This document shows positions 1 to 13,180 of a stretch of 64,000 nt of DNA, piece after piece. Both the position numbers and the translations under genes were made by a program. Origin of the DNA: Phorcus lineatus. Lineage: Eukaryota; Mollusca; Gastropoda; Trochida; Trochidae. Position 1 is the stretch's first letter, and each line of letters starts with the position of its first letter. Under the pieces are notes generated by a model that saw only the letters and a program-made list of their open reading frames with translations, searched no databases and had not been told where the DNA came from. The stretch lies in the NCBI GenBank assembly GCA_921293015.1, contig OV121090.1, positions 36,367,082-36,431,081 on the forward strand, in the 5' to 3' direction.

Positions 1-780
1 GAACAAAATGAAAATCTCTATTGTTTAAAACATTAATATATCTAAGGTGAAAACCAACTTAAAATGTATAAGAGGTAAACTACAATGTAAGTAGGTAGAC
101 GATAGAATTTCTACAATGCCAATTAAGACTAAAGACTAAATCAACAATGAAAAACAATTAACCAAAATGAAATCAAGGGTCTTTCCCAACTAGAATATTA
201 TGTATTGTGTATTGACGCTGTTGTGTGCGGTAATGGCTCCTGTTATGTCAGCCATGTTTGTATACTGAGCTACGTAACTGTTCCAGTGTGCTGACATTTA
301 GTGGGAAAATGACAGATGCCAATAGTCTGCTTTTACATTTAACAGCACTGTAGTGCGTTTTTATGCATTTAAAGAATTAATTTCCCATCTTAAAAGAATT
401 ATCAAAATACATTCGTTTTTATGCGTAAGGCATTTCACCTTAATACTTGGTCAAAAAACCGTTTCACGTATAAAGCGAAAACTTCATGGAAGCATTTTCA
501 ATAAATTGAGTTGGATTGGCGAGGCTTATCCGGAAATTCGTTTCAGTTTGATTAAAACAAGATCCTCATGCAATTGGCAACATTTTGCTCTTTTCTATAA
601 GCTCCCTTTATTCCCTTCAGAACAAGTCGCAAATAAATGTTCGGCAATAAGGTATTGTACTCATTATCTATGGAAACATGTTAAGATCAATTCAGATAAA
701 AGGACATCCTGCACAGTGAAATAATTGTCATTTTCATACTGAAGTATTAGGTTGAGTACAAGCAGCTAATAGACACTCAA
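1..780. other. AT-rich DNA without recognisable gene
   Basis: A 123-codon plus-strand ORF lies at 353-724, but its composition is ordinary, it has no recognisable motif, and no copy of it was seen in the other duplication units. I consider it a chance ORF. Nothing else is recognised here. Confidence 0.5.
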
Positions 781-821
781 ACTGATCCATCAAAGGGCTA
801 ATGTCCGACGTAGTAAGTAGA

Positions 822-1010
822 AAGTTGTGACAGAGATCGTGCTGTGAGGAATTCACAATGACTTCCTGAGGAAGCAAGACTGTCAGGTGTGAAAAATTGT
901 TAATAGTGTTTCTCCCATGTGGCTAAAGAGTACTTCCGAGTTGGCACGGAAATGATTAAAGAGTCTCTATCTAATGATGATAAATATTCCTAGAAATGGA
1001 AACGTAACTG
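822..1010 (-). repeat. Conserved block M1, unit 0 copy
   Basis: This is one of four paralogous copies (also near 11561, 27310 and 42429). The shared core reads GTGACAGAGATCGTGCTGTG on the plus strand. On the minus strand it could be an exon: a pyrimidine-rich tract ending CTCAG precedes an open stretch reading SSQHDLCHNF, a phrase also present in unit 1. It may be an old coding exon or a conserved non-coding piece; I cannot decide. Confidence 0.6.
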
Positions 1011-4000
1011 GACACATATTTTGGTACATTATCTTCGTTGTAATGATCGGAGGTTATACTGAGGTGTCGAGACAAAGAATCCATGAATAGTTACATCATT
1101 CTTTGTTGATCAACGTACGAGTTACACAAGTGGGAGTAACACGTGTGGAAGGAAAATCGAATATTTCCTAATCTAATTTTCCCCATATTACACAGAGGTG
1201 ATTTTCTATCATATGTATACACTTGAGGTGAAATGTCAACAACAGATGCGAAAGGTTATAAGGTTAAGCTACCGAAAGGAGAGTAACCCATTTTTATCAG
1301 GTTTATGACCCTGGACCACCTTTCAGACGGCGAATTACTAAGGCTAAACTTTACTACCTTAACACTGAAATAAACACTTGTCATTTAACATATCAACAAA
1401 AAATGTAGATAATACGTCTATGATTTCTCCACCCTGGCAACATTGTGCTCTGAATATCGGAAATAATGTATTGAATATCATAGAAAAAAAATTCATTTAA
1501 CAAATAACGACATTAAGCACCCTAAAGGTATCAGATAATAACTTTTCATAAGACAAGCAGTAGCTATTCATTGTGAATGTTATCAGTAAGTCCCTTGTTT
1601 GTGTTAAGAACAGTGAGAGCTTCTCATTACGTCCTGTCCTGATAATGTGCTGCTGAACAGATGTCCATGCCACAGTTTTGTAATTTCTCATCATAACACT
1701 GGATCATCAGAAACGTGTTGTACCTAGAATGACGCTATTAATTCGTCGCACACTACATCTAAATATCAAACACCTTTCAGAACACAGATCACGACCAATT
1801 CGCACATGAACACGGGGTTCTTATCAGCAAGGAAATAATTCAGTATTAAAGTATTCACTGTTGAGTTTTCAAAAACCTTCAACAACAACTAATTTCGATT
1901 TATCAAACTTATGAAACCACCATAATGATCATTATATGACATTTGGTTTTCTAACGCAAGTAAATATTCATTAAAGATATAAATAAATGGTTTGAATGTT
2001 GGATTCGCCATGAAAGGATAGGGCACTCATATGAAATAATAAACAGTGTAACGTTTGCAATTGATCCGTCTGAAGTCAGCTTGATATTAGTTTCCAACAT
2101 GGCACCTTAAACATCAAAGCAGTTCAGTCTGTGACGAGGCACATTGTAGTTGATGCGCTTAAGTATCACTGTCTGGAAATCTCTCCAAAAAAAACCCCAG
2201 ATCAATCAAACATTAGTCTGGTTCCCATCTCATTTCTGTATCAAGTGCTTAATTAAGAATGTGATATCCGATAGCCGCCTCTCCCCCTGTGTTATCAAAG
2301 ATTTTAATGATTGAACATCTGAAAAAGACCAACCCTATCGCAATCAACACATCTTCTAGCTGACAAGTGAGTTACTAATGGCTATACACAGCATGTATAC
2401 ATAATGCCTTTAGGTATTATATAAAGGATTTGACAAAGATGAACCTCTGTAAATTTCCATTGAAACTTAAGCACTGCAGATGACAAAATCAAAAGGATGA
2501 ATAACTTCCTAACATCTCTTTACTAAAAGTCAATACTTCAATGCAAACTATCAGAAAAGAATAAAATCACAATATTTGTTATCTTATTTAATATAATGCC
2601 GATAATCTGTCACCTTGAAATGAAGCATTGCGGGAACTCTCGTCATTAACATTTGCCTGGATCCGAATTTGATTCTGCAATTGATGCCTTAAGGGAAAAT
2701 GTAGAATAAAAACTTTTGGATTTTGAAACTTTATCACCGCTATATTCATTTGACATTCAACATTTCTAAAGCTTCATTGCGTTTTGAAACACATTATTGA
2801 AAGTTATCCAAAATATCCCTGATCTTTTACGACGTCATGTCGTATAAAAATGTGTATACCTGTAACCGAAACATTACATATAGTAATCAGAGTTGAAAGC
2901 GTCCCTTATTTACAAGCAAGAACATGTTAAAGAATGGAAAGCATATTGCGCATGACTGACAACAAAATAAATAAAACTATGTAGCTTGAAGGCAGCCCAA
3001 AGGGTGAACAATTATGAATGCACTTTTCACAAGAACATTTACACTTACCTCCATCCCCGTGCAAATGTTACTAGTCATTCGTATTAAACTTAAGATTTGA
3101 ATATCATTTACTTGTTCAGAAGCATGGCGCTATATTCAGTCGGTTTCAGTGAAATCGAAATCCCTTGTTATTTGAGTGTTTTATATGCATCCTTTTTATA
3201 CTATTTTCTGTGTAAAGGGAGTCTTTATTGCAAGATAGGATTACAATGTTGTCTGTTAGTTTTGAGCATGATGGGTGACTTTGTCAAACAGTTAATGCCG
3301 TTTAGAAGTGGTAGTTTGCATAGAATGTGAGAATAAGTAGAGTTTAATTGCTGTTTAACTTTTTTATTGACAAAGCGAGCCGTTTCGGCGTAGACGCTGA
3401 CATCGTAATCAAGTAAATGTACATTCGGACATCGCACTCTTGCAATGTAATGATACCAAGAAGACAGAAGTGAGAGCTGAAATATCTCTTTACATTTATT
3501 AGGTCTGAAGATGAACCCTTTGGACTGTCTAAGCCATGTGAAGTCTTATCAAAAATAATCTACTTGTTTGTCGTAAGGAATTATGATAGGCAAATTAACA
3601 AGAACACTCTTTAAAACCTTAAATATATCATATATATATACTTTAACGAAAATATTCAAATCTTGAATGAAACTCTGACTATACCTACATGTATATGTCA
3701 AAGTATACCTTGACATAATATTTTTCAACTGAAACGGCATATGCTGCTATGAAAGCTTTGATCAACTTTGACAATCATAAAGTAATAAATATAGTCATGC
3801 TTTTCTGAGCAAAATATGTAAGTGCTACGAATACAATTTGACTGAAATAACATTTTCGATATTTGTTTAACCAACTACCATGTGTGATAAAGTGGTATAA
3901 ATAAACAAACTGCCATAATAATGATTGATTTATAATTGTAAAAAGAGCAGCTGGTTGCATATTTTTGACAACTGAAAACGTTTGAACACATTTAAGTGTT

Positions 4001-4169
4001 GAACATCATGGTTTTGTATCAGGTTTGGTAACGATTTTCAATTACTGAAATAGGGAAGATGTTGAATAAGAAATAGAGAGCATATGATTTGATTGACAGC
4101 TAAGACTACAGGTTTTATTGCAAGAAAGAAATTTCAGTAAGGTTATATAACTCACCTGATTCAAAGTAA

Positions 4170-4370
4170 AGTTATAATGGTTGTGTCGATAATTTCCCCT
4201 CGCGGTTAAATTCAAGCTGATTGTTTTCACACTTTTTCCTGACGACTTTAGGAGAGGGGCAGTGACCTTTAATAACTGATTTACGTTACTGACAGTTACG
4301 GAATGAATACCTTAAGCTCAAGTTGCATCAGAGGACAGCAGTACTGATACAATCAGGTGCGAATATTGAA
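4170..4370. repeat. Conserved block M2, unit 0 copy
   Basis: This block shares CTGATTGTTTTCACAC and a following CTGACG-ACTT-AG segment with 15511-15720 and 33216-33430. Indels separate the copies and no reading frame is preserved, so I regard it as non-coding or a decayed exon. Confidence 0.5.
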
Positions 4371-7300
4371 AACACTGTGTTACGTAATAGGCGATGCATT
4401 TCCTAGTTGAACGCGATTATTTTGATAAAGTTTGATAAACTTATTTGCATCAAAAGTTCATCAGCCCTTTCTGGTATATGAGCTTAGGGTAGAAACTGAA
4501 AGTTATGATTTGATGTTCAAAGTATGTTGTTCAATGTTTTTCAACACTCCACGCTCTCCGGCTCTGATCTGACGTCATTGTTGTCGTCATGAACAATTGA
4601 ATGACGTTATTAGATAACCATGAATGGCGAAGCAATATGGCCATATATTTTAAAAAGTGAACATCATTTGCAATGATTTACGAATATGATGAAGAAAACA
4701 TTTGTTCTGTCTCAGCAAATGCCATTGTTATCTCATCTGGTGCAGTGAAACATTATATATTTACATTCGTTGCTTCACTCGATGAGATAAACATGGTATT
4801 TGATGAGAAATGTCAAAGATCCTCTAAGTATCACACGTGTATATTCATCATACATATAACGAATACGTTATTAACCATGTGAACGACATTGTTAGTTGTG
4901 AATATTCCTAGCTAATTGTAGCTTTTATAGTATTCTTAATAGTAATGACTTTCCTTGAGGGAAATATCGTAAAATCTGGAGCTGAATCCTTTTATATATT
5001 GCTACTTTCTCAAATTGTTACGGTTTCAATACTTACTAATGTATAGTTATAAGGTAGAAAGTTGACAGTTATCTTTAGCACTAATTCCGATTAATGCGAT
5101 GCTTCCATACGACTAAGAACATTATATGAATAAAATGTCATGAGATCAATGCAAATATCATGCTACAATAAGTAAACCAGTTTTAATGATGATGAAACTG
5201 CTTAATGATAACTGCTATGAATGAAAAAGCTTCACTCTGTTCATTGGGTCAATTTAATAACCTATATGATTTAGTATCATTAATTGCATGACTCTCATAC
5301 TTCATACCGGGCAAGGTGAGTGTTGAAAGCAGGTATCACCGGTCGTCAATTTAAATTGAATTATCGCTGTCGACATTGCATGTGGTGAGAAAAAAATCAA
5401 TCTTAAATTTTCATATTAAATTCAAATCACTCTCCTATCAATCCATCCCTAATGCACATGGTGGTGTGTAAAGAATACTAGCTCATACATTCATGTTGGG
5501 AATAGGGCACTAGGCTTACACTAGCTGACATGTTAAAGTACTGGTAAGTGCTTCGTGATTGACTTTGTATGCACTTCAAGACCAATTGTTCTTTCTTTCA
5601 AAATTATATCAAGTGCAATTGTAAGTAAATGTCAAATCAAGTCATTTTGCAAATGAATAAGGATTGATTGTTAATTTCAACATTTTGCTTTACATATTAA
5701 CAAATCCCAGTCACATTTGTCTGTCAACCTTTATTTAGTCCGCAATTACGTTTAATTGGAAGATCTTATAATTGCCTTCAGTGCAGTTGTCTATTCAGCT
5801 AAAAGCACTTCTTCATTATAACGAGCAAATGTCAGCAAATGCTAGACATACCCATGAGCAAATTCCTGTAAATAACTAGTTAAACAAATAAGACTGAATG
5901 ACAAAATCACAATTGTCCCTCTGGAAGATGTTCGTCCATACAATACTCTTTGGAGGTTTAATATTTGTCAACTACATCTGAACATAAACTTTAACATTGA
6001 AGCAGATCAGGTAATCTGTGCATACTTTCATGTTAATGACCATATTCAATAGAATGTTGGTAATACATTATAGTCCTACCATATAATTGATATAATCGTT
6101 TATCAAACCATGATGCTGAATTATATATGTTTATATCACATTTGTTATTACATTTAACGAAACTAAGGAGACATCCATTCTGTTTTAAAGACAATTGCCG
6201 AGGTAACCTCACGTACGGATAGTCTTAAAACGTGCAGGAATTATGTTTGCATGAGTAAATTACGGATGCTATTAATAAGATATTGAAATATCGTTAAAAC
6301 GCACAATATCCTTGCATATCATGCTTGCAAATTTAATTTGCAATGCCAGTCCACTGTATTATGAACAATATAAAATGTGTTTATCAATATGAATCTGTAA
6401 AACTCGGCATCAAACTTATTTTTTAAATAAATTATTACTTAAACATTTTCGCCTAATCAAGTTATTTCTTTCGTGTTCATATGTATATTAACATGTATAC
6501 GACAACATAAATGACAGAAGAAATAAGATCAGTTCTTTAGTCTCGATGGTTGTTTCAATAATCAGCTACTCTATAAGCACTTATACTTACATATAAATTT
6601 ATCCATCTATAAAACATATTAGAAATACGATAGGACAATATTCAGTCTCGGCAACATATCAGCTTTCAAATTACACACGCAGTACTTCGTAAATGGTTTT
6701 CATAGTAAGTTCTTATGGCACATATGTTTCATTGTTGAATATTCACCTGCTGTTCCGAAGAGTGCAAAGAGAAGTTCTAAGATGGATGTAAGTTGTACTT
6801 TGTGGTTTCATATATTTCATTGATTTAGATTTTCACTATCTATTTAATTTTAGAACTGGAATTGACCTGGCTGAATTTACGTGTCCACTTAAAACAATGT
6901 CGTGCATTACTCACTGTATAGTCCCTGGGTTCTGAAGACAAGGCTGAATCACTTCCCAACAATATGGTCACCAACTGACTGAGGACTCAGTCAGATATGA
7001 TGGTAAGGCCAGGGACATTTGTTGATAATTCTCTGAACGAACTGATAGGATTGTCTGGGTCACTGCCTCCAGTTAATGTCCTTTAAGTTTACTCTTCATG
7101 CCATAAGAGCAATATATGGATGCCGACTCAAAAACATCAAATTTCAATTTGTTTGTCTTCTTATGACGTAACTTAATTATTTTTTAAATTATATTGAATA
7201 GAATACTTTTTTAAATGTTATTATTTAAATTCTTGTGAAAGGGTGAAGTTGATATCACTTACGGACACTTTTGAAATATCAAATTTGGCAATGATACTTG

Positions 7301-7947
7301 CAGAATTTCATGAACGTATGAATACATTTACGCGTGTGCCTCCGCCACGAGGAAAAAAATGTCTAATTTCTTCCGAAAACGTTCACATGTTTCATTGATT
7401 TCAAAATAAGTTTTACTTTTAAAAGCATGTAAATGATTTAAGATTACAACAATTGCCATTTATTCATTTACAACTATTGAATATAAGGAAATGCAATAAT
7501 TTAATAATTACATAAGATATTTATATCCAAAGACAAAATAATTGTTTTAACATACCAAAGTATAGTGCGAATTAATGAATGATGAATTAAAGATGTCATT
7601 AGAAGGAAAACGTAACGTTGTTTGTATATAGTTTATGATGAGATTATAGTAATGCGATATGTTATGTCATAATTTTTATTATTGTCCCTGTCATTGGAGG
7701 TATATCTCATTTATTAAATGCTCCTGTGAGTGAATATTATGTTCATTACGGATTAAGATTAAGTCATTTCAAGTATTTCAGGTAAGGGTTAATGAATATA
7801 TGCGTCTTACTATGCGTCCTATTGCTTCATCTTCTGTGTGATATTTAATGCAGTTGGTACAATGTTGCAGTGTTGATATCACTTTCTTCACAAGTGTTTT
7901 GAGTATGTTGTGCTTGAATATCATCAATATGTTAATTGTTTCCTTTA

Positions 7948-8092
7948 TTTGGGGTTTAACGCCGCTATCAAGAGTATTTCACTTTTATCGCGGCCTCTAG
8001 TAATAGTGGAGGGAGAAAGCCTACAACACAATTGTGGGTTTGCATTGCGATGAAACCTAAGAGCATTTCCTGGAACTAGCAAACCATGGTGT
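7948..8092 (-). mobile_element. 5'-truncated SINE, minus strand
   Basis: The reverse complement matches the body of the full-length SINE at 60735-61060. It shares the GGCGTTAAA tail region, the core around AGGCTTTCTCCCTGCATTAA, and the segment ending near CCATGG. The tRNA-derived head with its polymerase III boxes is missing, so this copy is 5'-truncated, as is usual for retroposed copies. It is more diverged than the 60.7-kb copy, so it is older. Confidence 0.85.
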
Positions 8093-8114
8093 TTAATTCG
8101 AGTAATCAGATTAA

Positions 8115-9400
8115 CCTATTTCGGATTAGTAGTAATAACAAATAATAACATTTAGAATCTATCTAGAATCTATCTAGAATGGGCTTTGCTATAGTTTGCA
8201 TATCTATTACAAACAACCTTTGATAGGCATATTTTGGAAGCTCATGTTCTAGTTTTCCTTTAGAATTTTTTCATTAAGTAAATAAAATGTATTGAAAGAA
8301 TGTTAAATAACTATTGTGGAAGCCCAAAAGATTATCGTTGTCATCCGATGTCTGTAGTGACAAAATCATTTCATGTAGGACGTAAATAAGTAACGGAAGT
8401 GATAAGGTCTCATGTTTTCTAACTTGAGGCTATCTACATAACTGCTTGTACTTTGAACCAAACAAGCCCTTTGTCTAAATTAGGAACTATATGATGGTAG
8501 ATAAATAGCTATAAATCTTTTATAAAGAAACCCTTCTAGGTAGAGCTGCACCGGCTCATAAACTGGTGTTGTTTAACATTTAGGTTACTATTTACAGGAA
8601 TATTAAAAGAGAATTGTACAAATAAATATCATTTGTCTGTACGGGTAGACAATTAGTTCATGCAAAATTCAACTTTAGTGAGATTACAGTGCATAGTTTC
8701 CTGTAATCAATAGAAGTAATCAGAGAGTGCACATACGTTAAGGTCTGAAGGTCTCTGATGAAACTATCAAATATACATTGATAAAGCACTACAGAAAAAC
8801 TATCAAATAAATATTGGTAAAGCACTAAAGAAAGACAGTTGCAAATTGTTGTACATGGTCCATAGTTGTACGGCACGTGGTGTAGAAGATACTGAATGAC
8901 TACATGTTGTATTATTCCCATTTATTGAAGAAGACCAAAACTCAGTATGGTAACAAGTCACAAATTTATGGTGCCTCCACCACCTGGATTTAAGACATTG
9001 TGAAAAGAAAATTTGGTGCTTACCATACCTGTACAAGAGAGATTCGACTCTGCGCAAATAGCATCTTGACACAATAAAATATTTTAAAGTGAATAATGGA
9101 ATAACTGCCCACAGGTCCAATTAAAGGATCACATAGTGTAATCAAGTTGTTTTCAGGATAGAACCTCTGTGATAAAATCATTATTTTTTAATAAAGTTAC
9201 ATCATTCTGTATTTGTAGATTTATACAACAGCACTTTAGGTTAAAAGTTTCCTTTATCATAAATGTTTTGCTTTCAAATCAGAAATAAACTCATCTGATG
9301 TTACATCAATCAGTGTTTTACAACCATTACTAATGAATCAACCGTCCAATAACTTCATTTGCCTTGATAGATTGTGCATTGATATAAACCTGTAATGTAA
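8115..9400. other. AT-rich spacer without recognisable gene
   Basis: This stretch contains a short direct repeat of TCTATCTAGAA near 8155-8180 and chance-length minus-strand ORFs at 8658-9120. No motif or conserved block was recognised. Confidence 0.4.
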
Positions 9401-10285
9401 AATGTCAAATATCGGGATTAACGACCAAGAAACATAATTGGTTAAATTTACCAGTGTTGTTAATATGAACAGAACAGCCATAAAATGACTAAGACGTATT
9501 GAAATCTGTCACGAAGTTGCTAGCTAATTTGAATTTCTTTTTTAAAATAGCTTGCTTGAATCAATATCCAATTATAACATATGATAATAAGCTTTATATT
9601 TTGGATGGTCTAATTTCTTTTTAAAAATAATGCTATAAATACTAACAATGAGTGTTTAGGAAATGAAAATAAATTCGACATTACGTTGAAAGGAACAGAT
9701 TTATTAGAAATCATTGCTAATAAAAGGAAAAGCTAATGAGAGAACGAAACGCGATTTTCACTTTAATCATTCAATAGGACAGTTAATGTTGTACTTCATA
9801 GAATGCTTTTTAAGTATTCACATGTGTCTTTAATAAGTGTATCAAAAACATTGTTTGAACTAAGACGTAACTTAAGACTTTGAAATATACCGCTGATCAA
9901 CGATGGTGAATGCTAATATTGTATGCTTGATTTCAAGTGTGATCAATAACTGAACTACAAGTTATTATAACTAAAGCAAATTGAATGTGAATCACTTTTG
10001 CAAAATAAGCTTGTATCCAGAGGGTTACTGTGAAATGCCCAGTTTGGATAATTGTATCTAATACAACTCCGCACTGACATAACAATAAGTTAACCAACCA
10101 TCTAATAAAATACATGCATGGCGTATAACGTTTATTGGTTGGCCTCCAACCATCTTAACAGCTGATATGTCTCTCTATATTACACGTGGAATTTTCAAGG
10201 AACTTTCAACCAATCATACCTAGCCTCTTTGTATTTCGGTAATATCGTAAACCAATGAACACACCTGTATCAAATTTAGAATTTA

Positions 10286-10551
10286 GACTTGTAGCTGCTT
10301 GTTTCACGTGACCATGTGGGTATTCCGAAATAATTGGCAACCATTAATACGAAAACGATTGTTTATGCAAATCTCAACGTGAAGGGCAATCAGTGGTGTT
10401 TAAGAGTCAGAACGGCAGTAAATTCTCCATGAATGCACGTGAACTAAATTAGACACATAGATTTCTCATGAAAGGTCAGAAAAATCTATTCCATATTAGT
10501 AAAAACCCTTCCTTTACAACGGCACACGCGAGAAACAAGCAGCTACAAGTC
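10286..10551. mobile_element. MITE-like element with 20-bp terminal inverted repeats
   Basis: GACTTGTAGCTGCTTGTTTC at 10286-10305 is repeated as its perfect reverse complement at 10532-10551, giving a 266-bp element with no ORF. The inner flanks (ACGTGACC against GGCACACGCG) are also loosely inverted. Unit 2 appears to lack this sequence at the matching place, consistent with insertion after the segmental duplication. The family and target-site duplication are not identified. Confidence 0.6.
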
Positions 10552-11560
10552 GATAAGTAGAGAATATAAAAAGGCGAGTCAACTAGTGTGATATCACTAA
10601 GTGACAGAGATAGAGGTAGTGAAATACGCTTCAGATACTACTTCAATATATCTTGTCCTGGCAATCCTTGAGAGTTTAGAAGCAATTAATTTATAACTGA
10701 TCCATGTGGACATATTATTTGCAAAACCATCCAGAGCGGTGCTGGACGCTATCAATTGTGACCTATATCCTAAAAATAGATCCCTATTGCCTTTCTCCAA
10801 GGGATAGATCGGCGCCTGACTGACTATATATATATAACAGATATAATAGCTTATAACAGCATATTTGCCTCACTATTCTATTTTATTTGTTGCAATGAAC
10901 AAATGATTATATAACCTTTTCTAAATATAGGATAGCATGTAGGTCTTTTGTTCTTTTGTTGGCCTCAATCTACTCATTTCCCGTCATTCTATTTTTACCC
11001 TATTATTTCGCAGTATTTCCTAGTCTAATTAGGGTGCCTCCAACTTTGCCTTTTTAAAGGCTTTTTAATGTTTTGCCTCTCCTAAGTTTCCACCTAATCC
11101 ATTCAGTGTGCTCGTTCATTGCCATAAAGGCTCGTTCCTATATGTATTTTTTTAAATCTGTGGAAACAGTTTTGGTCAGCTACTGGAACAAAGTCATTAT
11201 TAATAACCGGCGTCATATTCACCTATGATAAATTAGTTGACCGTTCGACAGCTAGCTGGTAGTTATAAATAAAGGTTCTTACGTTTTGCGGGATAATGGA
11301 ATCATCTTCTGTATAGTTAGTCAAATAATTACTAATGGAAAATACAACACTAACACACTGCTGTTAGATACAAAACAAATGGCACATTAGACAAAACAAA
11401 TCTTTCATCATCAATCGCATGGTATAGTTCGTAATCAGAAAGTTTAGCTTAGTAAATAATTTTCACTTTCTTATCTCATTCCGAAAGGTCGACTTCCAAC
11501 AGCTATTGGGCACTGAAATTGTTGTCTTAAAAGGCTCATTTCCGACCATATAAATATAAA

Positions 11561-11745
11561 GTTGTGACAGAGATCGTGCTGTGAGGAATCCATGATGACT
11601 TCCTGAGGAAACTAGACTGTCAGGTATGAAATATTGCTATGAGGTATTTTCCCATGTGGCTAGAAAATGCTTCCGGATTGACAAATGAGTGGTTTAGGGG
11701 GATTTGTGTAATCATGATAAATGCTTCTGGAATATGAAACGATAA
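11561..11745 (-). repeat. Conserved block M1, unit 1 copy
   Basis: This is the best-preserved of the four M1 copies. On the minus strand a pyrimidine-rich CTCAG acceptor-like site at 11607-11603 is followed by an open frame starting GAAGTCATCATGG and reading MDSSQHDLCHNF. Unit 0 keeps the same frame for about 35 residues (QFECLLAA against QFQCPIAV). Unit 2 is frameshifted and unit 3 has a stop. This fits an ancestral coding exon decaying in some copies but is not proof. Confidence 0.5.
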
Positions 11746-11849
11746 TGCAAATAAATACATTTTCTAATGTGTTTTGTTTCATCGATTAGATGCTGGAACT
11801 TTTAACTAACTGTATACCTAATTTATATGCAACTTTAGCTGAATCGGGA

Positions 11850-13180
11850 GAGTCGAAATTCGTAGGTAGCCTATTCTAACAGTTTCGTGAATTTTGAATA
11901 TAATTCTAATCTGCCTCGTACCCGCTACTTCTTGTATTCGTACGATTTGTGACAGATTTGTTGTTGAGTCGTATAGTCAAACCACGCCATCACGAATCCC
12001 GAACGAGTGAAAAATACTTACCCATGCTTAGGAAACAATTCCAACTCAGTTACGATGCCTGAGAATTAATTAAGAACATGTTACGAATTGATTACGACCT
12101 TTTGCAATCGGCACATAGTGGTCAAAAGTTTTCACAGTTCAAAACTTTGGCGACGGATTCCCGACTGCTCAAGAATTGCAAGAGCTTACTACGAATCTAT
12201 TCGAATCAGTTAAGTATTCCGCAAACTGATGACGAGTAAGCAACGAATCGTAAAATTAACTAGTTCCTGGCGACTTATGACATTCGTGGTCGCAATGTGA
12301 GGGGGATATAAAACAATGTAAAAGGTCCGGTGAACATGACCAAAATCAGTAATTCCTAGATGTAATGACGATTTGTAAAAACTTGTTTCAACCAGAATTC
12401 AAAGGATGCGACAAAAAGCTGCAAACATGAACATAAAGAGATATTTATCGACAAGGAAGAATTAAGTCTACAAGAATTTTTTAAGATTTTAAAAGTTAAA
12501 TATGAAGTCAATAAATGAAACCTCTTTTATTCACCATGGACGTTTTGATTACGTTTTAATTTGAAAACGTCGGCAGTCATTGCATGTAGTCTATCTGAAA
12601 TCAGAAGAACGTCATCTTGAGGGTTAAGCCTATAAGAAGATCAGTCCGTTGTAAGAGACCTGGCAATCTACACAACCTAAATCAATCTAGCATCTGCTCG
12701 GAATCCGAAACAAAAATTATCCATCAACTACTGCAATTATGAGCATGAGATCAGTGATATTTGTCTTGTTGTGACTCATTATCATTAATCAAATTTTTTT
12801 TGATTATATCACAAGTAACACATGCTTAAGTTTTCGATGATGTTTCTTCGACTCAAATATAAAAGCTACACTGGCGTAGTGAATGGTAAAGTAAAGTATT
12901 TGATATTCTTCTTATATGAGACGTCTTTTGCACGTAAATCCAAATATCAATAAATAAGACATCAGTAAAAGTTACCTCATAATAGCAAATTCATGTGTTA
13001 GTGAAACGCTGTCATTAAAAAATTTCAAGCATGTTTCTGTTCTATGTTATAACTCTAACAACTAACTAAACCATATAGCTGTAACTAGGACCACATTGTT
13101 ACCATTGCTTGAGAACGACACATAACGTCGCATAAAATTAATAAAGAAGTTGTTATCCATATATTTTTTCATAAACATAC
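11850..13180. other. AT-rich interval, unit 1, nothing recognised
   Basis: Between M1 and the next clear match to unit 2 (near 13200) I see no gene. The part at 11880-12310 is slightly richer in CG and has no evident counterpart in unit 2, so it may be an unidentified insertion. Confidence 0.35.

Larger units (their letters stand above)
780..7000. repeat. Segmental duplication unit 0 (most diverged copy)
   Basis: This stretch contains diverged, ordered matches to units 1 and 2. The block at 822-1010 matches 11561-11745 and 27310-27490. The block at 4170-4370 matches 15511-15720 and 33216-33430. The block at 5985-6060 matches 19100-19190 and 36950-37040. The block at 6860-6995 matches 19310-19500 and 37608-37790. 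The order is the same in every copy, so this is one duplicated segment and not scattered repeats. Intervening sequence is AT-rich with no convincing ORF or RNA gene. The outer limits are unclear. Confidence 0.6.

Noticed and set aside
353..724. 123-codon plus-strand ORF as a gene
   Set aside because: No motif, ordinary AT-driven composition and no counterpart seen in the paralogous units.
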